From Mycolicibacterium komossense (GTDB taxonomy: Bacteria; Actinomycetota; Actinomycetes; Mycobacteriales; Mycobacteriaceae), in NCBI RefSeq assembly GCF_025822605.1, contig NZ_JACKTY010000020.1, positions 342,524 through 406,523 on the forward strand: 64,000 nucleotides of DNA. Reading direction: 5' to 3'. Positions 51,345 to 60,025 of this stretch are shown here, one piece after another. The position numbers and the translations under genes were made by a program. The stretch's first letter is position 1, and each line of letters opens with the position of its first letter. The notes under the pieces were generated by a model, which worked only from the letters and a program-made list of their open reading frames with translations, searched no databases and was not told the DNA's origin.

Positions 51345-54300
51345 ATGGGGGACAGAACAATTCGACGAGCTGCCGCGCACGGGCACGCAGCGGTCCGGCC
51401 CCGCGGGGACGTCCGGCTCGCGCGGTGGGTGGCCATCGTCGCCGGACTGGCCGGCTTCGTGCTGTCCGCGCTGACACCGGTACTACCGGTGGTGCAGACG
51501 ACCGCGACGCTGGAGTGGCCGCAGAGCGGGCGCCTGGGCAACGTGACGGCACCGCTGATCACTCTGACTCCGGTGTCGTTGACGGCCACCGTCCCTTGCG
51601 CGGTGTTACGAAGTCTGCCGCCGGCGGGAGCCACGGTCCTGGGCACTGCGCCCACCGGGGGTAAGGACGCGATGCTCGACGGGCTGTTCGTGACGGTCGG
51701 CGCCCAGCGAGTAGACGTCATCGTGCGCAACGTAGTCGTCGCCAGCATCCCCCGCGGCCGCGTCGCCGACCCGCGTTGTGAGCGCATCGACATCTCCTCA
51801 TCGCAGGCCGGCACGTTCGCCACCGCGGTCGGTCTCACGGCGCCGGATGGGGGCGCCCTGCGCTCGGGCTATGCCGACCCGAATCTGCGTCCGCAGATCG
51901 TCGGAGTGTTCACCGACCTGACCGGGCCTGCGCCGCCGGGGCTGTCATTGTCGGCGGTCATCGATACCCGCTACACCACTTCCCCCACCCCGCTGAAACT
52001 GGCGGCAATGCTGGGCGGGATCACCGCGACCGTGATCGCACTGCTGGCGCTGTGGCGACTGGACCGCCTCGATGGCCGCCGCGCGCACCGGCTGATCCCG
52101 GTCCGGTGGCGCCGATTCACCACCGTCGACACCACGGTGATCGGGCTGTCGGTGATCTGGTACATCGTCGGTGCGGGCTCCTCCGATGACGGCTACCAGC
52201 TGCAAATGGCACGGGTCGCCGGCCACGCGGGCTACATGTCGAACTACTTCAGGTGGTTCGGCAGCCCGGAAGACCCGTTCGGCTGGTACTACAACTTGCT
52301 GGCCCTGATGACCGACGTCAGCGATATCAGTCTGTGGATCCGGCTGCCGGATCTGGTGTGTGTCCTGGTGTGCTGGGCGCTACTGTCCCGCGAGGTGCTG
52401 CCGCGCCTTGGGCCAGCGGTGGCCGGTAACACGGCAGCGGTGTGGGCGGCTGCGCTGGTCTTGACGGCGGCGTGGATGCCGTTCAACAACGGATTGCGAC
52501 CCGAGGGGCAGATCGCCACTGGCGCGCTGATCACCTACGTACTGATCGAGCGCGCCATTGTTTCTCGGCGCGTCACGCCGATCGCACTGGCGATCGTGAC
52601 GGCCGCCTTCACCCTCGGCATCCAGCCCACCGGGTTGATCGCGGTCGCCGCGCTCCTGGCCGGCGGGCGACCACTCCTGCGGATCGTCGTGGCCCGGCAC
52701 CGGCAGGTGGGCACTTGGCCGTTGGTGGCGCCACTGCTGGCCGCGGGATTCGTGGTGCTGACAGTCGTTTTCGCCGACCAGACTCTCGCCGCGGTCCTGG
52801 AAGCCACCCGGGTGCGTACCGCGATCGGTCCCAGCCAACCCTGGTACACCGAAAACCTGCGGTACTACTACCTGATTCTGCCCACCACCGACGGGGCACT
52901 CGCCCGCCGGTTCGGCATCTTGATCACCCTCGCATCCCTGTTCCCGGCACTGCTACTGCTGTTGCGGCGCAAGCGAATCCCCGGCGTCGCCATCGGTCCG
53001 GCGTGGCGGCTGATGGGCACGATCTTGGGCACAGTGTTCTTTTTGACCTTCGCCCCCACCAAGTGGATCCACCATTTCGGACTGTTCGCCGCGGTCGGCG
53101 CGGCGATGGCCGCGCTGGCCACCGTCCTGATGAGCCGGGCGGTACTGCGGTCCGCGCGAAATCGAATCGTCTTCGCCGCGATCGTATTGTTCGTTCTTGC
53201 ACTGTGTTTCTCCTCCACCAATGGCTGGTGGTACGTCTCGAGTTACGGCGTGTACTTCAACGACGGCACCCCCCGGCTTGGCCCGATCACCCTCAGCGGT
53301 GTCTTCTTCGCACTGTGTCTGGTGTCACTGGCTTATGCGGGATGGCGGCATATCAGCGCAACCGGTCGGCCCGAACCTCGGCTGGTCCGGGTACTGACCG
53401 CAGCACCGGTCCCGGTCGCCGCGGCAGTGTTGGTCGTCGTGTGCGTCGCGTCGCTGCTGATCGGCGCGGTCCGCGAATACCCGACCTATTCCAATGGCTG
53501 GGCCAACCTGCGTGAACTCGCCGGCGGCTGCGGCCTGGCCGACGACGTGCTCGTTGAACCCGACCCGAACGCCGGCTTCCTCACCCCGCTGCCCGGTGAC
53601 TACGGACCGCTGGGACCGCTCGGCGGTGACAGCCCCATTGGGTTCACTCCGAACGGAGTACCCGAACACATTCTGGCCGAAGCGATCTGGCAGAGCAACT
53701 CCCAACCCGGCACCGACTGGGACGCACCTACAGCTCTGGACAGCCCTGGTATCAACGGGTCCAGCGTCCCGCTGCCCTTCGGGTTGGACCCGCAACGGGT
53801 GCCGGTAGCAGGCAGCTTCACCGGCGGCCCCCAACAACCCAGCACCATGACGTCGGCCTGGTACCGACTTACACCGGCAGATCCGGGCCGCCCGCTGGTA
53901 GTGGTCACCGCCGCAGGCACCATCACCGGCGACAGCGTCGTATCCGGCCGGACCGACGCCCAGACCGTCGCCCTCGAATACGGCGCGCTCGGACCCGACG
54001 GGACCCCGCGACCCGCCGGCAGGCTCACCCCCTACGACATCGGACCCCAACCTGCCTGGCGCACACTGCGTTTCCCGCGCACGCAAATCCCTGCCGACGC
54101 CGACTACGTGCGGATCGTGGCCGACGACCGCTCGCTCGATCCTGGCGCGTGGGTAGCTGTCACACCACCTCGAGTTCCCGAATTACGTTCCCTGCAAGAG
54201 TATCTGGGATCCACCCAGCCGGTGCTGATGGACTGGATGGTTGGCCTGGTGTTCCCCTGCCAACACCCGATGCTGCACGCCAACGGTGTCACCGAAGTGC

Positions 54301-54569
54301 CCAACTACCGGATCTCGCCCGACTACCCCGCCAAACTACAGAACCCCGACACCTGGCAAGAGGGCCGAAACGGCGGCCTGCTCGGCATCACCGATCTGCT
54401 GCTGCGCGCACACGTCATACCCACTTACCTCTCCCACGACTGGGGCCGTGATTGGGGATCTCTGCGTAAATTCGACACCATCGGCAACGCCTCAGCAGCC
54501 GACATCACCCTCGATAGAGCTGTGCGCAGCGGACTCTGGAATCCCGGGCCGATCCGGATCGCCCCCTAG
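51345..54569 (+). CDS. EmbA/EmbB/EmbC-family arabinosyltransferase paralogue
   Basis: 1074 residues, the usual Emb length. One N-terminal helix, a periplasmic jelly-roll domain (about 50-215), about 12 more membrane helices (about 220-720) and a C-terminal carbohydrate-binding domain (about 740-1070) are seen. The GT-C catalytic pair is D281-D282 in SSDDGYQLQMAR. Emb enzymes add arabinose from decaprenyl-phosphoarabinose to arabinogalactan or lipoarabinomannan and are ethambutol targets. It stands alone with a TetR gene rather than in an embCAB cluster. ATG 51345 is chosen because the in-frame start at 51309 lies in the operator. Confidence 0.9.
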   Translation: MGDRTIRRAAAHGHAAVRPRGDVRLARWVAIVAGLAGFVLSALTPVLPVVQTTATLEWPQSGRLGNVTAPLITLTPVSLTATVPCAVLRSLPPAGATVLGTAPTGGKDAMLDGLFVTVGAQRVDVIVRNVVVASIPRGRVADPRCERIDISSSQAGTFATAVGLTAPDGGALRSGYADPNLRPQIVGVFTDLTGPAPPGLSLSAVIDTRYTTSPTPLKLAAMLGGITATVIALLALWRLDRLDGRRAHRLIPVRWRRFTTVDTTVIGLSVIWYIVGAGSSDDGYQLQMARVAGHAGYMSNYFRWFGSPEDPFGWYYNLLALMTDVSDISLWIRLPDLVCVLVCWALLSREVLPRLGPAVAGNTAAVWAAALVLTAAWMPFNNGLRPEGQIATGALITYVLIERAIVSRRVTPIALAIVTAAFTLGIQPTGLIAVAALLAGGRPLLRIVVARHRQVGTWPLVAPLLAAGFVVLTVVFADQTLAAVLEATRVRTAIGPSQPWYTENLRYYYLILPTTDGALARRFGILITLASLFPALLLLLRRKRIPGVAIGPAWRLMGTILGTVFFLTFAPTKWIHHFGLFAAVGAAMAALATVLMSRAVLRSARNRIVFAAIVLFVLALCFSSTNGWWYVSSYGVYFNDGTPRLGPITLSGVFFALCLVSLAYAGWRHISATGRPEPRLVRVLTAAPVPVAAAVLVVVCVASLLIGAVREYPTYSNGWANLRELAGGCGLADDVLVEPDPNAGFLTPLPGDYGPLGPLGGDSPIGFTPNGVPEHILAEAIWQSNSQPGTDWDAPTALDSPGINGSSVPLPFGLDPQRVPVAGSFTGGPQQPSTMTSAWYRLTPADPGRPLVVVTAAGTITGDSVVSGRTDAQTVALEYGALGPDGTPRPAGRLTPYDIGPQPAWRTLRFPRTQIPADADYVRIVADDRSLDPGAWVAVTPPRVPELRSLQEYLGSTQPVLMDWMVGLVFPCQHPMLHANGVTEVPNYRISPDYPAKLQNPDTWQEGRNGGLLGITDLLLRAHVIPTYLSHDWGRDWGSLRKFDTIGNASAADITLDRAVRSGLWNPGPIRIAP

Positions 54570-54608
54570 CTCCACTTGCCCTGGCACTCGCCAGCTGCTG
54601 CTCAGATG

Positions 54609-54632
54609 CCGTAGCCGGCTGCGCGGCTACGG
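54609..54632. terminator. Hairpin between convergent emb-like and HxlR genes
   Basis: CCGTAGCCG and CGGCTACGG form a perfect 9-bp stem with a 6-nt loop GCTGCG. It lies 40 bp after the emb-like stop and 20 bp beyond the hxlR-like stop. There is no T-run. Confidence 0.65.
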
Positions 54633-54651
54633 TGGGGGCGGTGAAGCGTGG

Positions 54652-55281
54652 TCAGGCAGGGCCGAATACGGCGGCGAGATCATGCTTGTCGCCGCGAAGG
54701 TCGCCAGCGGCGATCGCTTGATCAATGGTCAGCAGGCCTGCCGCCAAGCCCAGCACCACCATGGGTTCTGCGTGAAACATGTTCTCTGGGAGCCCGTTAG
54801 CGTCAACGCGCGTGACGTGGGGACCCGTCTGGTCGATACTCACCGCGAAGGTGACGGCGTCGACCTCGATACCGATGGTCGACGGAGTGTGGCTTCGCTT
54901 GTGCTGCAGCAGTGATTCGAGCGCGACCACCAGCCAATGCGGTTGAAAGCTGTCGTCTTGCGGACCGGAGATCATGAGCGGTTTGCTCCAGTTGACCAGT
55001 GCGGCGACGGCCCCACGGAGTTCGTGGCCCCATGGGGTGAGTGCGTAGGCGACACCGTTGCTGTCGGCGTCGAGTTGGCGCTCGATCACGGCGGCGTCCT
55101 CTAGCTCGCGCAGACGCTCGGCCAGCAGGTTGGTGGCGATCCCGGGCAGCCCGGCCTGAAGCTGTCCGTAGCGGGCTGGCCCCACGAGTAGCTCGCGCAC
55201 GATGAGCAGATTCCAGCGGTTGCCGACGACGTCGAGTGCCCGCGCCAAGCCGCAGTACTGGCCATAGGAACGCGTACTCAT
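54652..55281 (-). CDS. HxlR-family regulator with SCP2-like C-terminal domain
   Basis: 209 residues. The winged helix (CGLARALDVVGNRWNLLIVRELLVGPARYGQLQAGLPGIATNLLAERLRELE) is clearly HxlR. The C-terminal ~100 residues (GIEVDAVTFAVSIDQTG and following) look like a sterol-carrier-like ligand domain seen in actinobacterial members. Its ATG overlaps the stop of the 252-residue gene as ATGA (55278-55281). Likely regulator of the divergent hydrolase gene. Confidence 0.85.
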   Translation of the reverse strand: MSTRSYGQYCGLARALDVVGNRWNLLIVRELLVGPARYGQLQAGLPGIATNLLAERLRELEDAAVIERQLDADSNGVAYALTPWGHELRGAVAALVNWSKPLMISGPQDDSFQPHWLVVALESLLQHKRSHTPSTIGIEVDAVTFAVSIDQTGPHVTRVDANGLPENMFHAEPMVVLGLAAGLLTIDQAIAAGDLRGDKHDLAAVFGPA

Positions 55282-56036
55282 CGGTTGATCTCAATCTCGT
55301 CGAAGTCGAGCGCCAACAGGGTGGGCCGAGGCAGGACTCGCGCGCCGGGACCGCGGGGTAGCACCCGCCGTTGGGTAGGGAAAATGAGGCCGTCGACGTT
55401 GCGGTGCCGGCTGCAGTAGAGCGCGGCGGTGGCCCATCCGCCTACGGGTTCGGCGAGGAAGTCGTGGCGTCGGATCAAGCCGGCGGCGTCGATGTAAAAG
55501 GTCTGCTGCCGGCAGTGGGTATCGATCCGTGCGGGGAATGTTGCGAGAAGTCGTCGCCAGTGCTGGCCTGATTCCCGCCAAGGCTCACCTTCGGTGACGG
55601 TGACGTCGTTACGGGTGAGCAACAGCGGCGCAGTCAGATAGTTCCAGAAGGCGTATCCCGCGAAATAGGCGACATCGAGTGGGTCCCACCGTAGGTTGCG
55701 GCGCAACCCGCGCAGCCCGAAGAACGTCGCACGCGGGTCGGTTCGGGTGTCGAGTGGCGCACCAGCGTGATTTTCGATCCGGACCTCTCCGCGGTCGAAC
55801 ACCGCGCGCTCTCCCTTCCGTGGGAAGCCTTGAAGGACGGTATGCGGCTCGTCGAGGCGGACCTCGACGGCGAAGGTCGCCAGTTTGTTGCCGGGAAACC
55901 GTCTGGGCAGCAGACCGCCTAAGCGTCCGCGCGCGGTGATCGACGAAACGGATTGCCAGCGCTGGGCGCCGCCGTGGGCAGCGATGACGTCGTCGAGCAA
56001 TCCGCCCATAGAGCCGCGCTCCCATCGCTCGGACAC
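55278..56036 (-). CDS. Hypothetical protein, possibly LolA-like fold
   Basis: 252 residues. No signal peptide or transmembrane helix. It opens with LLDDVIAAHGGAQRWQSVSSITARGRLGGLL, a pattern seen in LolA/outer-membrane lipoprotein-sorting-like beta proteins of actinobacteria, and continues with beta-rich segments (VEVRLDEPHTVLQGFPRKGERAVFDRGEVRIEN). GTG 56036 or ATG 56009 may be the start. It is co-transcribed with the HxlR gene and divergent from the dehalogenase-like gene. Function unknown. Confidence 0.7.
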   Translation of the reverse strand: MSERWERGSMGGLLDDVIAAHGGAQRWQSVSSITARGRLGGLLPRRFPGNKLATFAVEVRLDEPHTVLQGFPRKGERAVFDRGEVRIENHAGAPLDTRTDPRATFFGLRGLRRNLRWDPLDVAYFAGYAFWNYLTAPLLLTRNDVTVTEGEPWRESGQHWRRLLATFPARIDTHCRQQTFYIDAAGLIRRHDFLAEPVGGWATAALYCSRHRNVDGLIFPTQRRVLPRGPGARVLPRPTLLALDFDEIEINR

Positions 56037-56058
56037 AATCCCTTGATAATTTCCCGTC

Positions 56059-56077
56059 TACTTGTAAATATAAAGTA
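56059..56077. promoter_or_regulatory. Candidate HxlR operator
   Basis: TACTT and AAGTA form an inverted repeat with a 9-bp AT-rich spacer in the 64-bp gap between divergent genes. The pattern resembles operators of HxlR proteins such as B. subtilis YodB. It ends 23 bp before ATG 56101. Confidence 0.5.
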
Positions 56078-56100
56078 CCGCTTCGCCGGAGGGATCCGAT

Positions 56101-57012
56101 ATGAACACTGTGCAACCTGTAGGGCAACGTCCGGCCTGGGTGGACGACGAATTGTTCCCTTTCGAGAGTCACTTCGTAGAAGTGGACGGCAACGTCGTGC
56201 ACTACATCGACGAGGGGTCGGGGCCGACACTGCTGTTGTTGCACGGTAATCCGGTGTGGTCGTTCGTCTATCGCGATGTGATCGCCATCCTCAAGGACCG
56301 ATTCCGTTGCATCGCGGTGGACTTCCCCGGGTTCGGCCTGTCCACCGCCGCCCCCGGATATCAGTACCTGGCCAGAGACCACGCCGAGCTGCTCGTGTCG
56401 TTCGTCGACCACCTTGACCTCTCACACGTGACACTGGTCGGCCACAACTGGGGCGGTCCGCTAGGCCTCTACGCAGGCCTGCGACGGCCGCGCCTGTTCG
56501 ATCGCCTCGTGCTGACGAACACGTGGGCGTGGCCGTTGAACGGCGACCTGAGCAGTGAAGTGTTTTCCCGCGGTATGGGGGGACCCATCGGACGCGCATT
56601 GAACAAACAGTTCAACCTACTGGTCAACTTCTTCATCCCCTCGGCGCATAAACGCCGAAAGCTCACCGCAGCCGAAATGGCCCACTACCGCCAAGTGATG
56701 CCCACGCCGCAGAGCCGCCACCCCTGCGCGGTACTCCCAGGCGAACTCGTCGGCGCACGCGAGTTCTTCACCGATCTCGCCGAGGGCCTCAGTCCACTGC
56801 ACAGCTTGCCCACACTGATCTTGTGGGCAGACGCGGATCCCATTTTCACCGACAAGTACCGCACCCGACTGGAAGCGACGTTCCCCGACCACGCCACGAC
56901 GGTCCTGCATGGCGTCGGCCATTTTCTGCAATCGGATGCGCCGACGGAATTCAGCGACGCCATCGCCACGTGGTGGACCCAACAGGGAACCCAGGACACC
57001 GCAGCGCCATAG
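56101..57012 (+). CDS. Haloalkane-dehalogenase-like alpha/beta hydrolase with Asn at the nucleophile position
   Basis: 303 residues. LLLLHGNPVWSFVYRDVI and VDFPGFGLS are typical of haloalkane dehalogenases. The nucleophile elbow reads VGHNWGGPLG, so position 116 is Asn where dehalogenases and epoxide hydrolases have Asp. The halide-contact residues N50 and W117 of the HLD-II type are kept. A likely acid (LWADADPIF) and His (GVGHFLQSD) are present. It may be inactive, self-deamidating, or have another reaction. AGGGATCC precedes the ATG. Followed 64 bp later by a SnoaL-like gene. Confidence 0.82.
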   Translation: MNTVQPVGQRPAWVDDELFPFESHFVEVDGNVVHYIDEGSGPTLLLLHGNPVWSFVYRDVIAILKDRFRCIAVDFPGFGLSTAAPGYQYLARDHAELLVSFVDHLDLSHVTLVGHNWGGPLGLYAGLRRPRLFDRLVLTNTWAWPLNGDLSSEVFSRGMGGPIGRALNKQFNLLVNFFIPSAHKRRKLTAAEMAHYRQVMPTPQSRHPCAVLPGELVGAREFFTDLAEGLSPLHSLPTLILWADADPIFTDKYRTRLEATFPDHATTVLHGVGHFLQSDAPTEFSDAIATWWTQQGTQDTAAP

Positions 57013-57076
57013 CCTCCCACCGAGCATCGATCACGTGCACTTACCCGCGGAAACCCGTCTCACACCAGGAGTTCCG

Positions 57077-57592
57077 ATGTCCTTCTCCAGTTCCGACGAA
57101 CCAGCCGCACCGGGTTTGTTGTCGGCGATCACCGCCCTGCGTACCGCTGCGGAGAACGCCGACGGAGAAGCACTGGCCGGGATTGTGGCATCCGACGTCA
57201 TCTTTCACACCCCATTGACCTCGCGCATCCGCTTCGAGGGCCGCGAGGAAGTCACCGCACTGCACCGCGACATCTTCGCGGTCATCGAAGGCCTATCCAC
57301 TACTGAACCGTTGACGCGCGGCGATACCGGAGTATTCACCTTCAGCGGGCACGTGCGCGGCCTGAAACTCGAGGCCATGAATCTGGTCCGCGTCAACGAT
57401 CACGGCAAGATCGTCGAATTCACGATCTTCGCTCGGCCGTTGCCTGCGTTGGCAACACTTTTCGCGACGCTGCCACCGCGGGTCACCGCTCGGCGGCGTG
57501 GACGTGCGAAGGGCGCTCTGGTAGCCGCCCTCGCCACGCCGCTGGGGCTCGCCCTGCGGACGGCGGACGTCCTCGTACCCAGACTCATCTAG
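57077..57592 (+). CDS. SnoaL/NTF2-like protein with C-terminal hydrophobic extension
   Basis: 171 residues. The NTF2-like cone (SDVIFHTPLTSRIRFEGREEVTALHRDIFAVIE to VRVNDHGKIVEFTIFARPL) spans about 10-135. A basic segment (RVTARRRGRAKG) and a short hydrophobic helix follow. Start ATG 57077 has AGGAG. It lies downstream of the dehalogenase-like gene and is probably in one transcript with it. Substrate unknown. Confidence 0.75.
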   Translation: MSFSSSDEPAAPGLLSAITALRTAAENADGEALAGIVASDVIFHTPLTSRIRFEGREEVTALHRDIFAVIEGLSTTEPLTRGDTGVFTFSGHVRGLKLEAMNLVRVNDHGKIVEFTIFARPLPALATLFATLPPRVTARRRGRAKGALVAALATPLGLALRTADVLVPRLI

Positions 57593-57723
57593 CCACGAGG
57601 GAAGCTCGTGGGATGGAATTGAGGCGACGCAGTGTGTTTCGATGCAAACGAGATGTTCGATCCTCCGACCTCATAACCACACCGGCCCCTGGTGTAGAGA
57701 AACGAGGTCGATCACATCTTGGC

Positions 57724-58164
57724 TCAGTAGTGGGGTGCTTTGCTTGCTTCGTCTTCCAGTCGACGATGCGCGTCATCCCAATCGGGTCGGGATTGGGATG
57801 CGGGGACTGACCAAAATACAAACAGCGATCCCTCGGTACGCGAGCGGAAGCGCTCCATCACCCTGAGGTGGGGCTGCTGCGCCACTGCCGAATTGAGTGA
57901 GTCACGATCCTCCCAAGCGGACAGTGTGTAGAACGTCTTTGCGAGTGGTTTTGCTATCAACGAGACGCCGACAACGCCCGGCGATCGCAGCATCTGCCGA
58001 CGAATCCTCACCGCTGCCAAGAGAAACGGTGTTACGTCGCGCCGTTGCCGCAACTGGAATCGAGAGGCCATCACGGTCAACTCGCCCGCGGGCGGTCTGG
58101 ACCTTTTCGGTGCAGTCCATGGAAGGGTCGGCATAGTCGGTTCGGTCTCCCCGGTTGTGGTCAT
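57724..58164 (-). CDS. DUF3291-like dimeric alpha/beta-barrel protein
   Basis: 146 residues from ATG 58164. MPTLPWT near the start, AVRIRRQMLRSPGVVGVSLIAKPLAKTFYTLSAWEDRDSLNSAV and the HLRVMERFRSRTEGSLFVFW segment fit the monooxygenase-like family often labelled DUF3291. A longer frame to 59112 overlaps the SDR gene and is an artefact. A 10-bp palindrome TGACATGTCA lies at 58186-58195, 22 bp upstream. Confidence 0.7.
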   Translation of the reverse strand: MTTTGETEPTMPTLPWTAPKRSRPPAGELTVMASRFQLRQRRDVTPFLLAAVRIRRQMLRSPGVVGVSLIAKPLAKTFYTLSAWEDRDSLNSAVAQQPHLRVMERFRSRTEGSLFVFWSVPASQSRPDWDDAHRRLEDEASKAPHY

Positions 58165-58185
58165 TCCACCATCACAGGCCAGTAC

Positions 58186-58195
58186 TGACATGTCA
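58186..58195. promoter_or_regulatory. Short palindrome upstream of the DUF3291-like gene
   Basis: TGACATGTCA, a perfect 10-bp palindrome 22 bp before ATG 58164 on the minus strand. Possibly part of an operator; no regulator is adjacent. Confidence 0.3.
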
Positions 58196-58312
58196 ATAGT
58201 GGAGTATCGAAGAGTGTCCCTTCTCCGGAGATTCGGGATCGTGACCCGAGCACTCCTTGCGGAGATCGCGCCGACTAACGGTGTTCGATCACAAACTGGC
58301 GGATGAGACCAT

Positions 58313-58500
58313 TCACCTCGGCAGGGGAACTCGACCGGCAAAGCGCGTGAGGCGTTGGATGCGGAGTTCGGGTATTTCATAGATGGGGAATTCGATGCCC
58401 ATGATGGCCTCATGCATCTCCAGCCACGCTTGGAAGTTCTCGTCGAGTTGCGCAGCGCGGAATGCCTTGGCCAGTTACACGGGCACGTAGTCGTGTATTG
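58313..58500 (-). pseudogene. Relic of an unidentified gene (C-terminal part)
   Basis: One minus-strand frame reads IHDYVPV, TAA (58474-58476), then LAKAFRAAQLDENFQAWLEM and HEAIMGIEFPIYEIPELRIQ before TGA at 58313-58315. The composition is protein-like and continuous across the internal stop, and nothing related continues upstream. I do not recognise the family. It accounts for most of the otherwise empty 58165-58588 interval. Confidence 0.5.
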
Positions 58501-58588
58501 ATCCCTTCTTCTGCCTAACCTCCGACGCGGTTGACTGTGAACTGCCCGGGATACTCGCCCGACCCCCCGATCGCGCGACGGCGGCCGG

Positions 58589-59401
58589 CTATACGACGTC
58601 GACCACTTCGTCGAAGTGCTGTCGCCGGTTGACGGTGCCGGTGAACCGCGCCGCGGCGACGCGCGGCAGCAGACGCCCAAGCCACGTGACGGCCCGGTAC
58701 TGGCGACCGCCGGGGTAGGACGCCGCCCGGCCCTTGGCGAAGTCGTCCAGCGTTCGCGCCGCAATCCGCTGTGGTGCATCGGCATTGGCTTGCATGCTGG
58801 CTGTGGTGCCGTCGAAGAAGCCGGTGTCGATCGGGCCGGGGTGGCTGGCCATGACGCGCACGCCGCTGCCCCGCAACTCCTCGGCCAACGATTCGCTGAA
58901 GGACAACACGAACGCCTTGCTCGCCGCGTAGGTCGCCTGGAAGGGCATCGGCTGAAACGCCGCGACCGACGAGACGTTGATGATGCCGCCGGAGCCGCGG
59001 GCGACCAGTTCGCCACCGATCGCGTGGGTGAGCGAAAGCAGACCGTTGACGTTGAGTTCGACACTGCGGAGTTGGCCATCGAGTGGTCGGCGCAGGAACG
59101 CACCCGCCCCACCGGCCCCGGCGTTGTTGACCAACAGGTCGACGGTCAGCCCGCGGTCGTGGAGCTCTTCGAGGATCCGTTGCGGACCCCCTGGAGCGAT
59201 CAGGTCACCGACGATCACCTCGGTGTCCTGGTTGCCGTACCGCTGACGAATCTCCGTCGCGACCTCTCCCAACTGGGCCGCCGATCGGGACACCAGGATC
59301 AGTCGGGCTCCGCGCCGCGCCAGCTCCAGCGCGAGCGCCTTGCCCAGACCCTTGGATGCGCCCGTGACGAGTGCGGTGACGCCGCGGTAGTCGGATGCCA
59401 T
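58589..59401 (-). CDS. Short-chain dehydrogenase/reductase
   Basis: 270 residues. Rossmann motif TGASKGLGKA (about 13-22), NNAGAGG (about 91), active-site Ser in INVSSVA and the YxxxK motif YAASK. The C-terminal ~35 residues extend beyond the core, as in the DltE/YqjQ-like mycobacterial SDRs. Start ATG 59401 uses the GGAGG at 59405-59409; the ATG four codons earlier is less likely. Divergent from the MarR gene. Confidence 0.88.
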   Translation of the reverse strand: MASDYRGVTALVTGASKGLGKALALELARRGARLILVSRSAAQLGEVATEIRQRYGNQDTEVIVGDLIAPGGPQRILEELHDRGLTVDLLVNNAGAGGAGAFLRRPLDGQLRSVELNVNGLLSLTHAIGGELVARGSGGIINVSSVAAFQPMPFQATYAASKAFVLSFSESLAEELRGSGVRVMASHPGPIDTGFFDGTTASMQANADAPQRIAARTLDDFAKGRAASYPGGRQYRAVTWLGRLLPRVAAARFTGTVNRRQHFDEVVDVV

Positions 59402-59427
59402 CCGGTCCTCCATTTGATTCGAGACTT

Positions 59428-59465
59428 GAAGTATCGACCGTAACAGATACTTCGACTCTCGAGAG
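59428..59465. promoter_or_regulatory. Candidate MarR operator region
   Basis: GAAGTATC (59428-59435) and GATACTTC (59446-59453) are perfect 8-bp arms with a 10-bp spacer. CTCTCGAGAG, a perfect 10-bp palindrome, follows at 59456-59465. Both lie in the 81-bp gap between the divergent SDR and MarR starts. Confidence 0.6.
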
Positions 59466-59482
59466 ATCGATAGGCTGACGGA

Positions 59483-59908
59483 ATGGTCGCATCCGAACTC
59501 CCGGCGGTGGTCGCGGCAATCCACCTCATCTGGATGCGCACCAATCACCTACTCAGCGAGGCACTGGCCGAGCACGGCCTCACGACCGCGACCTTTCAGG
59601 CGCTGTGGGCGCTGGACCCCGACGCTCCGCCGCCGTCGATGAAGGTGATGGCCGAACGCATCTACTGCAACGCCCCCAATCTGTCGTTCATCACCAATCA
59701 GCTTGCCGCGCGGGGTTTTGTCGAGCGGTCCGTCGATCCCGCCGACCGCCGCTCGCGCGTCCTCCTCTTGACCGACAAGGGTCGGCGAGCTCGGAAGGAC
59801 CTCGTGCGCGCGGCGACGGAGAACACTCCGCTGGGGGTGCTCGGCGACGACGAATTGCGGCAACTGCTTACCCTGCTGCACCGAGCCGTGCCGACCCCGC
59901 CCGACTGA
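59483..59908 (+). CDS. MarR-family regulator
   Basis: 141 residues. The winged helix is clear (MKVMAERIYCNAPNLSFITNQLAARGFVERSVDPADRRSRVLLLTDKGRR), with the DRR wing motif. It probably represses itself and the divergent SDR gene through the inverted repeats between them. Confidence 0.9.
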   Translation: MVASELPAVVAAIHLIWMRTNHLLSEALAEHGLTTATFQALWALDPDAPPPSMKVMAERIYCNAPNLSFITNQLAARGFVERSVDPADRRSRVLLLTDKGRRARKDLVRAATENTPLGVLGDDELRQLLTLLHRAVPTPPD

Positions 59909-60025
59909 CCCAGCCGGACCGTGCGCACCTGGGATCTTCACGCGACGGAGGACGGGGTGCCCCGGTCGTGGACAGGGAGCCCAATCAGCCCGATCCGCTG
60001 ATCATCGGACACGCTGACCCGGCGC

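Noticed and set aside
57679..57695. Terminator between the convergent SnoaL-like and DUF3291-like genes
   Set aside because: Only a 5-bp stem (ACACC/GGTGT) with a 7-nt loop and no T-tract.
57724..59112. 462-codon minus-strand frame
   Set aside because: Its first two thirds overlap the SDR gene in another frame on the same strand. Only the part after 58164 is a credible protein.
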